Shown: piece by piece, positions 9,198-15,983 of the stretch
Layout: each line of letters opens with the position of its first letter
Position numbering within the stretch: the first letter of the stretch is position 1
Assembly (NCBI RefSeq): GCF_000300995.1
Contig: NZ_AMRJ01000015.1
Location: 1-64,000 of the forward strand
Source of the DNA: Alcanivorax hongdengensis A-11-3
Lineage (GTDB): Bacteria; Pseudomonadota; Gammaproteobacteria; Pseudomonadales; Alcanivoracaceae
Length of the DNA stretch: 64,000 nucleotides
Direction: 5' to 3'
Notes under the pieces: generated by a model
The model's database searches: none
What the model was told of the DNA's origin: nothing
What the model saw: only the letters and a program-made list of their open reading frames with translations
Translations under genes and position numbers: made by a program

Positions 9198-10571
9198 CTA
9201 AATGATGCGGCTGAATCGACCCTCCTGGGCCAGCCGCCGGTAACGATCAAAGGGCTGAACAATGGCTCGGACCACCAGTCGGCCGACCTCGGTGACCTGC
9301 AGGCTGTCCCCATCACGCCGGATCAGGCCATGTAGCTCCAGATCCGCCATTTGCGCCAGGGCATCAAGGAAATAATCGGTGAACTCAATCTTCCAGCGGT
9401 GGCCGATCTCTTCCATGTCCAGCCGCATATCGCACAGTAGTCGCATGATGACCTCCCGGCGCAGGGCATCATCGTCATTCAACAGATAGCCGCGCTCAAG
9501 GGGTAGGGCATCGTCCAGTACCGCGCACTGCCACTGGTTCAGGGACTTCCAGTTCTGCCCGTAAAATCGTCCAATCTGGCTGATGGCACTGACCCCAAGC
9601 CCCAGCAAATCCGCCTCGCCATGCAGGGTGTAACCCTGAAAATTGCGGTGCAGAGTGCCGTTTTCCTGTGCCTGGGCCAGATCATCTTCCGGCAAGGCGA
9701 AATGATCCATGCCGATCAGGCGATAACCGGCCCGCCGGAACATTTCCGTGGCCCGTACCAGCATGGACAGCTTCTCCGAAGGGCTTGGCAGTGCCATTTC
9801 CGGAATCTGTTTTTGCACCTTGAAGCGCGCCGGCATGTGAGCATAGTTGTACAGGGAAACCCGATCCGGGCGCAGCGTTAGCAGCTGCTCGATGGTCCGT
9901 GCCAGGCTGGATTCCGACTGCCACGGCAGACCATAGATCAAATCCGTATTGATGGAACGGAAGCCGAAATCCCGGGCCCAGCCCATCACATCACGGATCA
10001 TTTCGTAGGGCTGAACCCGATTAACCGCCTGCTGAACCCGTGGGTCCAGGTCCTGCACCCCAAGGCTGATGCGGTTGAAGCCAAGGCCGCGCAGCAGGCC
10101 AAGACGCGACTCATTCACCGTGCGAGGATCGATTTCAATGGCGTAATCACCACGATCATCGTCCAGCAGCGGAAAATGTCGGGCCAGGTCATAGACCAGC
10201 TCGGTGATCTGGGCATCGCTCAAATAGGTCGGAGTGCCGCCGCCCCAGTGCATCTGTACCACCGGGCGCTGGCTATCCACATGCCGGGCCTTGTGGCGGA
10301 TTTCCCGTTTCAGCAAGGGTACGTATTCATCGGCCCGGGCGTGATTGCCGGTAATGATACGGTTGCAGGCACAGTAGTAGCAGACACTGCCGCAGAAAGG
10401 CACATGCAGATACAGGGACAAGGGGCGCCGTGCCTGGTTGCCCAGCGCCACCGCATGGTCAAAATCCGCCGCAGAGATTTCCTCGTGGAAACGGTCCGCC
10501 GGCGGATACGAGGTATAGCGAGGACCAGGGCCGCCATAATGCTGGATAATTTCGGAGTTAAGGGGTGACAT
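9198..10571 (-). CDS. hemN: Oxygen-independent coproporphyrinogen III oxidase HemN
   Basis: Radical-SAM enzyme that converts coproporphyrinogen III to protoporphyrinogen IX without oxygen in heme synthesis. The 457-residue protein has the cluster motif C60-x3-C64-x2-C67 (CGSVCYYC) with an extra cysteine two residues on, then MHWGGGTPTYL, and the HemN C-terminal domain. I chose ATG 10571 (MSPLNSEII) because the longer open frame would run into the Anr box at 10638-10651. It is the first gene of the hemN-fnr-uspE unit and most likely induced at low oxygen. Confidence 0.95.
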   Translation of the reverse strand: MSPLNSEIIQHYGGPGPRYTSYPPADRFHEEISAADFDHAVALGNQARRPLSLYLHVPFCGSVCYYCACNRIITGNHARADEYVPLLKREIRHKARHVDSQRPVVQMHWGGGTPTYLSDAQITELVYDLARHFPLLDDDRGDYAIEIDPRTVNESRLGLLRGLGFNRISLGVQDLDPRVQQAVNRVQPYEMIRDVMGWARDFGFRSINTDLIYGLPWQSESSLARTIEQLLTLRPDRVSLYNYAHMPARFKVQKQIPEMALPSPSEKLSMLVRATEMFRRAGYRLIGMDHFALPEDDLAQAQENGTLHRNFQGYTLHGEADLLGLGVSAISQIGRFYGQNWKSLNQWQCAVLDDALPLERGYLLNDDDALRREVIMRLLCDMRLDMEEIGHRWKIEFTDYFLDALAQMADLELHGLIRRDGDSLQVTEVGRLVVRAIVQPFDRYRRLAQEGRFSRII

Positions 10572-10637
10572 GGTCAACCTCGAAGACTGGCAATGCGACA
10601 ATGACTGCCAGCATCCCAGAGAGCGGCTTACGGTGTC

Positions 10638-10651
10638 TTGATGCACATCAA
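10638..10651. promoter_or_regulatory. Anr/FNR box upstream of hemN
   Basis: TTGAT-GCAC-ATCAA is a perfect 14-base palindromic match to the FNR/Anr consensus. It is centred about 74 bases before the hemN start codon, a distance that fits class II activation if the transcript begins about 30 bases before the ATG. Since fnr itself lies downstream in the same unit, this points to autoregulation. Confidence 0.9.
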
Positions 10652-10694
10652 GGGGCGTGCCGGTTGTACAGTGCTACAGCCAGATATCTCAATA

Positions 10695-10722
10695 ACTACG
10701 CATAATGTATATCTGTTTGCAT
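10695..10722 (+). repeat. Left attachment site (hybrid dif-like site)
   Basis: Arm ACTACGCATAA (10695-10705) and centre TGTATA (10706-10711) match dif, but the following eleven bases TCTGTTTGCAT do not resemble the canonical XerD arm TTATGTTAAAT. I read the XerC arm as the original chromosomal half and the right arm as coming from the element. Confidence 0.75.
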
Positions 10723-10740
10723 TTGAAACCCTGTCAATCA

Positions 10741-10823
10741 CCCTACAAGGGGAATTTAATTGCCCCTAAAGGGCTACGTCAATGCTCAAGAGGGAAAATA
10801 GGGGTTATATTTGCCCTCAAAGG
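10741..10823. promoter_or_regulatory. Three operator-like repeats before the XRE gene
   Basis: Three related ten-base dyads occur: CCCTACAAGG (10741-10750), CCCTAAAGGG (10764-10773) and CCCTCAAAGG (10814-10823), consensus CCCTNNARGG. The second and third lie within a longer direct repeat that begins TTGCCC. The surrounding sequence is AT-rich, as for a promoter. They sit 20-100 bases before the XRE start and are the best candidates for its own operators. Confidence 0.5.
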
Positions 10824-10842
10824 ACAAAAGAGGGTTGTCAGA

Positions 10843-11331
10843 ATGGCTCTAGGAGAGAATTTGAAGCGCCTGAGGAAGCTTGCAGGGCTAACGCAGGGTG
10901 ATCTGGCAGATATGGCCGGCATGAAACTGGGGCATATCTCAAAGCTGGAGCGAAACGAGACGGACGCGAAGGTATCGACTGTCCATAAGCTCATGGAAGC
11001 ACTGAACTGCAGCGCGAACGATCTGCTGCACGTTAAGGGTGAGGCCGGGCTATCTCAGATGCTGGAAAGGGCCATCTCAATGGCGGAGGTATTACCGGCA
11101 CGGGATAAGGCCACATTACTGAGCGTGGTTGATAAGTTTGTCCTGGCGTCGCAGATCACTGCGGTTGTAAGGAGTACGGGGACGGTACCGCCTGAGGTAG
11201 CCATGTCGATTGAGGCTGATCTAATGGCTGAGGAAGAGGAGGGCGACCTGATAGACAGACTGGTCCGAGATGAAGAGGAACTAGCCAGGCTGGAAGAGGA
11301 TGAGCAAGGCGCAGGGTACAGGGTCCCATGA
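10843..11331 (+). CDS. XRE-family transcriptional regulator of the dif element
   Basis: A 162-residue DNA-binding protein. The helix-turn-helix covers about residues 4-60: LKRLRKLAGLTQGDLADMAG, then MKLGHISKLERNETDAKV, typical of Cro/cI-type repressors. The C-terminal half is acidic and helical (EEEEGD, EEELARLEEDE) and could mediate oligomerisation. I took the ATG at 10843, with AGAGGG about ten bases upstream, rather than an upstream in-frame ATG at 10705 that overlaps the att core. It is convergent with the rep operon in the integrated form, but would be divergent from rep across the att junction in a circle, like rstR and rstA of CTXphi. I infer a role as repressor of rep. Confidence 0.85.
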   Translation: MALGENLKRLRKLAGLTQGDLADMAGMKLGHISKLERNETDAKVSTVHKLMEALNCSANDLLHVKGEAGLSQMLERAISMAEVLPARDKATLLSVVDKFVLASQITAVVRSTGTVPPEVAMSIEADLMAEEEEGDLIDRLVRDEEELARLEEDEQGAGYRVP

Positions 11332-11348
11332 GCGGGAATAAGTGACGC

Positions 11349-11771
11349 TTAAAGATCATCCGACCGGCCAGGCGGTTCATGCTTGGCCAGATAGAACCCG
11401 TCATTGGCTGGGGCCAGCAGGAAAATGCGACGCTCCAGCCGTTTAATCTTGAGTTCCATGGCCCGGACCTGAGCCGCTCGAAAGAGCAGGGCGTTCAGGT
11501 CTCCCGGCACAAAACCGCGCTTATAGCCAAGCGGGTTGAACATCTCCCCGTCACGGTCGATCTGCCAGCCATGCCAACGCGGGTGGATCTCGCCGAGGTG
11601 ACCGGCACGGATGGCCAGCAGCCGCAGGAATAGGGGGTTTATGGGGACCTTGCCGGACTCCTGCCGGCGGATGGTCGACGGGTGAACAGCCAGAAAATCA
11701 GCAGCCTGAGCAATGGTCATGCGGCACTGAATACGGCGAAGCTGATAGAGAGGGTTATCGAAGTCAGTCAT
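11349..11771 (-). CDS. Small helix-turn-helix phage-type protein (DUF3653-like)
   Basis: 140 residues. An XRE-like helix-turn-helix lies at about 18-40 (MTIAQAADFLAVHPSTIRRQ). It is followed by HPRWHGWQIDRDGEMFNPLGY at about 63-83, whose W-x-GW-x-I-x-R-DG-x3-NP-G pattern recalls the DUF3653 proteins often coded beside Rep in filamentous phages. A coiled-coil-like segment (about 95-118) closes the protein. It is the last gene of the minus-strand unit Rep, 112-residue protein, this gene. A role in element gene control or copy number is an inference; the family match is from memory of the pattern. Confidence 0.7.
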   Translation of the reverse strand: MTDFDNPLYQLRRIQCRMTIAQAADFLAVHPSTIRRQESGKVPINPLFLRLLAIRAGHLGEIHPRWHGWQIDRDGEMFNPLGYKRGFVPGDLNALLFRAAQVRAMELKIKRLERRIFLLAPANDGFYLAKHEPPGRSDDL

Positions 11772-11863
11772 AGGCGTATGGGCCTGCCCACAAACCTGCC
11801 CACCGGCCTCCGGTGAGTGAGCTAAAGCTCCCTGCGGCCCGTGGACAGCTATGTGGACAGCCT

Positions 11864-12202
11864 TTACCGGTTAATGGCCACGGTGGAAAGCAACACAGAG
11901 CGGGTCTGGTCCTGGGTATCGAAACGAAGCAACGACAGGCGGCCAGCTCCGCGAATGGACAGCTCGACGCCGATCGCATGGCAAAGCTCGGTAGCAATGT
12001 CCGCCAACTGGAACAGCTCATCGTCAGAAGCACCGTGCAGCGGGCCGACACAAACAAGTGTCTCAACGGAATGTCGGAGACGCTGACGACCAGCCCGGAA
12101 CAGCAGCGAGGCCTTGTCAGGGCTGAAAAGTGGTGCGGCGGCAGTCTGTTCCTGAATGCGTTGAAGCTGGACGGACCAGAAACGGGCAGCGGGGTTACTC
12201 AT
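11864..12202 (-). CDS. Small protein of unknown function, coupled to Rep
   Basis: 112 residues, no family recognised. Its ATG overlaps the end of rep by eight bases (start and the rep stop share the same stretch), which indicates translational coupling. It has no signal peptide or membrane segment. By position it corresponds to the small genes after Rep in inoviruses, such as single-stranded-DNA-binding or RstB-like proteins, but nothing in the sequence proves that. The opposite strand and the other minus frame are also open here, a high-GC effect. Confidence 0.55.
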   Translation of the reverse strand: MSNPAARFWSVQLQRIQEQTAAAPLFSPDKASLLFRAGRQRLRHSVETLVCVGPLHGASDDELFQLADIATELCHAIGVELSIRGAGRLSLLRFDTQDQTRSVLLSTVAINR

Positions 12203-13019
12203 AGCTGTACTCCGGTTGTGTAAATACTGAAAACCACATGGCGATGACCTCAGCCGGCCATGACTCCCGGGCGGGAGCGACGGTCAGGCAGCCGGGGCCG
12301 CGGGAAACGACTTGCCAGAAGGACGGGAACCAGTCACCGGACTCACGAAGGACCCAGCCACCGCCGGGGGCTCGCTGGGGACGATCAGACGGCGAACAGG
12401 AACGGCGGACATAGGCCGGCGAAAGCCGCCAGGCGCGAAAGTGGCGGCCTGACTGACTGAACCCGCCAGCGTTGTACATGCGGGCGCCCTTGGGTAGACG
12501 CTGGCCAGCAGAGCCCTTGGACGCATACTTGGCCAGATAACCGACCGGGCGGCGGGCAAACTCGATACGGGACGATCCGAAGCGCCACCAACCAGACTGA
12601 TCTGGCTTGGGGAGCCTGATCCGGCGCGGAATCCAGAAAACGATGTGGTAATGCGGCTTGCCAACCTTGGTGAGTTCGCAGACCCAGACATACCGGAATC
12701 TGATACAGCGGCGCTTGAGCCACTGACGGGCGTTCTTAAGAAACCGGGAAATGTGATACGGGGACCAATCCTGATCAGCGGCATAGGTCAGTGTGATCAT
12801 GGCGGCCACGTAGCCGGACGGCATGGTGTCTTGGTGGATGCTCGCAGAGGTGGTGACGGCCTTGGACATCTTGCGCAGGCGTGCATCATGCACGTTTATG
12901 GTCAACTGGCCGGACTGATGGCTAGACGGCGTGTCACTTGTTGAATTATTGACAAGCCCAGAGGGCACGCGGCGTGCGATGGCTCGTGCCTCGCCATTCG
13001 CCCCACCGCGCTCCCTCAA
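12195..13019 (-). CDS. Rolling-circle replication initiator (HUH endonuclease Rep)
   Basis: Predicted nicking-joining enzyme that starts rolling-circle replication of the element. Of 274 residues, the HUH core spans about 70-170. Motif 1 is MITLTYA (74-80). The metal-binding HUH motif is HYH (123-125) within ELTKVGKPHYHIVFW. The catalytic-tyrosine motif is YLAKY (161-165). This arrangement matches the phage G2P/Rep family found in inoviruses such as Pf and Xanthomonas phages and in RstA. The exact start is uncertain: the longest frame opens with TTG at 13019, next to dif, and the first 45 residues look non-conserved, so a later GTG or ATG may be used. Its upstream region is interrupted by the att site, so the full promoter exists only in the circular form or reads from host DNA. 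Confidence 0.85.
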   Translation of the reverse strand: MRERGGANGEARAIARRVPSGLVNNSTSDTPSSHQSGQLTINVHDARLRKMSKAVTTSASIHQDTMPSGYVAAMITLTYAADQDWSPYHISRFLKNARQWLKRRCIRFRYVWVCELTKVGKPHYHIVFWIPRRIRLPKPDQSGWWRFGSSRIEFARRPVGYLAKYASKGSAGQRLPKGARMYNAGGFSQSGRHFRAWRLSPAYVRRSCSPSDRPQRAPGGGWVLRESGDWFPSFWQVVSRGPGCLTVAPARESWPAEVIAMWFSVFTQPEYSYE

Positions 13020-13021
13020 TG

Positions 13022-13049
13022 ACTCTGCATAATGTATATTATGTTAAAT
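13022..13049 (+). other. dif: dif site (XerCD recombination site), right border of the element
   Basis: 28 bp: XerC arm ACTCTGCATAA (13022-13032), centre TGTATA (13033-13038), XerD arm TTATGTTAAAT (13039-13049). Centre, XerD arm and the inner six bases of the XerC arm are identical to E. coli dif; only the outer XerC arm differs. This is the site at which chromosome dimers are resolved, so the window should contain the replication terminus. The 250 bases between here and the LysR gene contain no convincing gene. Confidence 0.9.
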
Positions 13050-13301
13050 ATACCATCTCCACGACTGTTGTGTCTCACCTGTACCCCTTTCATTTGCAAT
13101 GACATTGAAGCCGGATACTGACGATCATGCCCTGATCTCAAAACAGTCGTCGATACATGCCCATTGGCGCGTTTAACCCGGGCATGGCGCACTTCTACTG
13201 AAACGCTGAAGCAAGGCACGGTTACCTCCCTCGCCCCGTTCTTGCCTTCTTTTCTGGTTTATCGTCAACGCGACTGTCGTTGGTGCCTGGCCAGAAGTTA
13301 A

Positions 13302-14195
13302 CTACGCATAGCTGGCAATCTGGTCGAGCACGGCGTCACGCATGGCCAGAGTCGCCGGGCTCAGCACCGCATCCCGGCGCCAGGCCAGTACGCTGCGTCG
13401 CTCCAGTGACGGCGACAGCACCGGAATGCCGACCAGTCGGCCATCGTCGTTGAGCGCTTTCAGGGTTCTCGCTGGCAGGATGGTAAAGCCCAGGCCGCGG
13501 CGCACCAGGTCCAGCTGCACGCGCAGGGAATCCGCCTCCACCGCCAGGGTCAGTGGCCGGGACTCCCGGAAAGCATACTGCTCCAGCAAGGCGCGCAGAC
13601 CGTGACGCACGCCGGGCAGCACCAGTGGCAGCCGGGCCACCTGTTCGAAAGTGATGTCCCGTTGCTGCATGGGCGCCTGGTCGGCGGGGCCGATCAGCAG
13701 CAAGGGTTCACGCCCCAGCGGCAGGACACTGAGGCTGGCACTGATGGCGCCGTCGTACAGAATGGCCAGGTCCAGTTTGTGGGCCAGCAGGCGCTCCTGC
13801 AGGTCGCCGCTAAGGGCTTCGCCAATCTGCAGGTGCACCAGCGGATAGCGGCGATGATAGTCACTGATCAGCGGCCCGCTGAGGTAAACCCCCATGCTCG
13901 GTGGCAGGCCAAAGGCCAGTTGCCCGCTGACCTGCCCTTGGTGGGCAGCCACCGATTGGCGCAATGCGGTGGCCTGGTCCAGCAGCGCCCTGGCCTGCTC
14001 CATCACCATGCGTCCACTGTCCGTGACGCTCACGCCCCGGCCGGTGCGATGCAGGAGCCGGCTGCCCAGATCCGCTTCCAGCTGGCGAATCAGTCGGCTC
14101 AGGGAGGGCTGTGACAGGCCCAGCTGGCTGGCTGCGGCCACCATGCTGCCGGTGTCGGCCACCACCACGAAGGCGTTGAGTTGTTTCAGGTCCAT
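13302..14195 (-). CDS. LysR-family transcriptional regulator
   Basis: 297 residues with the LysR winged helix at the N-terminus (LKQLNAFVVVADTGSMVAAA, then SQPSLSRLIRQLEADLG) and a two-lobed substrate-binding domain from about 90. The overall look is nearest to the Nac/CbbR-like branch. It is divergent from an EamA-family transporter with a perfect LysR-type dyad directly upstream of its start codon, so it probably controls both itself and that exporter. The inducer is unknown. Confidence 0.9.
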   Translation of the reverse strand: MDLKQLNAFVVVADTGSMVAAASQLGLSQPSLSRLIRQLEADLGSRLLHRTGRGVSVTDSGRMVMEQARALLDQATALRQSVAAHQGQVSGQLAFGLPPSMGVYLSGPLISDYHRRYPLVHLQIGEALSGDLQERLLAHKLDLAILYDGAISASLSVLPLGREPLLLIGPADQAPMQQRDITFEQVARLPLVLPGVRHGLRALLEQYAFRESRPLTLAVEADSLRVQLDLVRRGLGFTILPARTLKALNDDGRLVGIPVLSPSLERRSVLAWRRDAVLSPATLAMRDAVLDQIASYA

Positions 14196-14198
14196 GGC

Positions 14199-14225
14199 TC
14201 AGCTATCCGAAAAATGAATAGCTGA
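14199..14225. promoter_or_regulatory. LysR-type operator (T-N11-A dyad)
   Basis: Perfect eight-base arms TCAGCTAT and ATAGCTGA are separated by eleven bases, the classical T-N11-A recognition pattern of LysR proteins. It starts four bases before the regulator's ATG and overlaps its ribosome binding region, which fits autorepression, and lies about 80 bases before the divergent transporter gene. Confidence 0.75.
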
Positions 14226-14303
14226 TAGTCTTTCAATGCTGTTGGCGAATAGCAAGCCGGCTGTCAGGCTGTCTGAAACAGGACGGACCAACGGGTAACG
14301 ACG

Positions 14304-15230
14304 ATGACGCAGGGGCGATGGTGGCAATCCGGGCTGGTGTGGGTGGCGGCAGCCACCTTTGCCATGGCGTTCAAGGGTATTTTTGCCCGCCTGATCTATC
14401 AGTATCAGGTGCCGGTTAATGCGCTGCTGGTCTGGCGGTTTTTCCTGGCGGTACCGATTTTCTGGCTGATTGCCCGCTGGATCAATCGCCGCCAACCCCG
14501 GGTGCACCTCAGTGGCCGCCAATGGCTGGTCTGCGCCTTTACCGGTGCGCTGTTCTTTGTCAGTGCCTGGTGTGATTTCCATGCTATCGAGGCGCTGGGG
14601 GCCAGTATTTCACGGATGGTGCTCTATCTGTTCCCGGCGTTGCTGATGGTGATGCAGGCCGTGGAGCAGCGCCGTTTACCCGGTGGCGGGCAGATGATGA
14701 TCTTTGTGGTGGCCTGGGTGGGGATCGCCCTGCTGCTCCTGCCCGGCTGGCATGGCGGCGAGGTGAGCCTGGCCGGCCTGCTCTATGGCTTTGGTGCGGC
14801 AATCTGCTATGCCGCGTTCTGGCGGACCAGTCAGGCCTTGATGAAGCCCCTGGGCTCAGTGCGCTTCAATCAGTTGTCCAACAGCTTCACGCTGCTGTTC
14901 ATGGCCGGTTTTCTGTTGCCGACCCTGTCACCTGAACAGTTGGCGGTGAGTCTGCCGGCCTTTGGCTGGATCGTGGTGCTGGTACTGTTTTCCACCGTGT
15001 TGCCGTTCTTTGTGCTGTTCGAGGGTTTGAGTCGCAGTAATGCAGCGGAGGCCGGCGTGGTGGCCATGTTCGGTCCGGTGGTGACGGTCAGCGCGGCGAT
15101 CATGGTGTTCCCGGATGAGCAGCTGGGGCCGCTGCAGTGGCTGGGGGTGTTGCTGGTACTGGTCAGTATGGGGGCGCTGAAGCTGTTGAAACCGGCGGCG
15201 CGCCCGGCCACCGCAGCGGCCGGGCGCTGA
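14304..15230 (+). CDS. EamA/DMT-family transporter
   Basis: Predicted inner-membrane drug/metabolite exporter with ten hydrophobic helices in 308 residues and the internal duplication of two EamA domains (about 10-140 and 155-290). The second repeat includes NAAEAGVVAMFGPVVTVSAA and ends in a typical LGVLLVLVSMGAL helix. The divergent LysR gene is its likely regulator. The substrate cannot be predicted; amino acids or metabolites are common for this family. It runs to within seven bases of the convergent barrel-like gene. Confidence 0.85.
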   Translation: MTQGRWWQSGLVWVAAATFAMAFKGIFARLIYQYQVPVNALLVWRFFLAVPIFWLIARWINRRQPRVHLSGRQWLVCAFTGALFFVSAWCDFHAIEALGASISRMVLYLFPALLMVMQAVEQRRLPGGGQMMIFVVAWVGIALLLLPGWHGGEVSLAGLLYGFGAAICYAAFWRTSQALMKPLGSVRFNQLSNSFTLLFMAGFLLPTLSPEQLAVSLPAFGWIVVLVLFSTVLPFFVLFEGLSRSNAAEAGVVAMFGPVVTVSAAIMVFPDEQLGPLQWLGVLLVLVSMGALKLLKPAARPATAAAGR

Positions 15231-15236
15231 GCGACA

Positions 15237-15947
15237 TCAGAATTCCATTTCCAGCTGCCAGCGGTAGGTAACGTCATCGGAGTTATCGGTGAGGCCGAAG
15301 ATCACGCCGGCCTCCCACTCCAGTTCCTGCTCGCCGATTTCGAATTCACCCAGCAGTACCGGCCCGGCACCATGGTTGTTGCGGGCGCCGTAGTACTCCA
15401 CCGCTGGCTGTAGATCGTCATCTTCGGTGTAGGCCAGCTGGAAGGCACCGGAGTACTCGGTATCGCTGTCCTGCACATCGCTGCCGTGGCTTTCACCGAC
15501 AAAGGCGTTGGCCCGCATGCGCACAAGCGGGCTGAAGCTCTGTTCATAGAGGGGGCCGACCTTCAGGTTCCAGATGTCATCCTCACGGCTCTTTTCCACT
15601 TCGGTTAGCAGGCCCAGGGCGCTGTCGTTGTTCTGGTACAGGTTGAAACGCCCTTCCAGCTCGTATTCTTCCAGCTCGTAGGATTCGCCGGGTACCTTCT
15701 CCGCATTCAGGTAGGCTTCCAGGGCGACGCGATCGGAGAACGCATAACCGATAGAAAACTTGTCCTCACGGGAGTTGTCCGCCGGGTTGTCATCATCGTC
15801 CAGATAGATGCTGCGGGCTTCCAGCTCCAGGCTGCCGGCGTCAATGCGCGGCGAGTAAACCTTGTCGACTTCGGCCTGGGCGGCCAGGGGCGCGGACAGG
15901 CAGGCGGCCAGCACAAGCAGGCCGCCCTGGTGGCGAGACTTCATCAT
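15237..15947 (-). CDS. Putative outer-membrane beta-barrel protein
   Basis: 236 residues, not assigned to a named family. There is a Sec signal peptide (residues 1-25, ending AAQAEV). The mature part is made of alternating-pattern strands rich in D, E, Y and aromatic residues (LELEARSIYLDDD, FSIGYAFSDRVALEAYL), and it ends with phenylalanine after a strand (YRWQLEMEF), the usual BAM recognition end. This composition suits a 10- to 12-strand barrel. It is downstream of the MoxR-VWA pair on the same strand, 36 bases after the VWA stop, possibly co-transcribed. Confidence 0.65.
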   Translation of the reverse strand: MMKSRHQGGLLVLAACLSAPLAAQAEVDKVYSPRIDAGSLELEARSIYLDDDDNPADNSREDKFSIGYAFSDRVALEAYLNAEKVPGESYELEEYELEGRFNLYQNNDSALGLLTEVEKSREDDIWNLKVGPLYEQSFSPLVRMRANAFVGESHGSDVQDSDTEYSGAFQLAYTEDDDLQPAVEYYGARNNHGAGPVLLGEFEIGEQELEWEAGVIFGLTDNSDDVTYRWQLEMEF

Positions 15948-15983
15948 GGTGTCACGAATCCTTGTTCAGACTGTTTGCTTGGG

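Larger units (their letters stand above)
10695..13049. mobile_element. dif-integrated mini-element (Xer-dependent, inovirus/satellite-like)
   Basis: A 13-base identical core (GCATAATGTATAT) occurs at 10700 and again at 13027, so the unit between is 2,327 bp. The core belongs to dif, the XerC/XerD site. Inside are a rolling-circle HUH Rep, a small protein, a helix-turn-helix protein and an XRE regulator; no integrase or transposase is present. Left border: host-like XerC arm, shared centre, then a poor XerD arm. Right border: XerC arm with a different outer half, shared centre and a canonical XerD arm. This is the pattern expected when a circular element with a degenerate XerD arm is inserted in dif by host XerCD, as for CTXphi-type phages and their satellites. 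No capsid, pilus-binding or Zot gene is visible. Confidence 0.8.

Noticed and set aside
11764..12066. Cysteine- and serine-rich frame of 100 codons in the dif element
   Set aside because: It overlaps the 112-residue gene in another frame and has the composition of a shadow frame.
10695..13049. Complete filamentous prophage
   Set aside because: Only replication and regulatory genes are present; no coat, pIII-like, Zot or secretin gene can be found inside or next to it.
13016..13219. 67-codon frame running across dif
   Set aside because: It covers the recombination site itself, has no ribosome site and no family resemblance.
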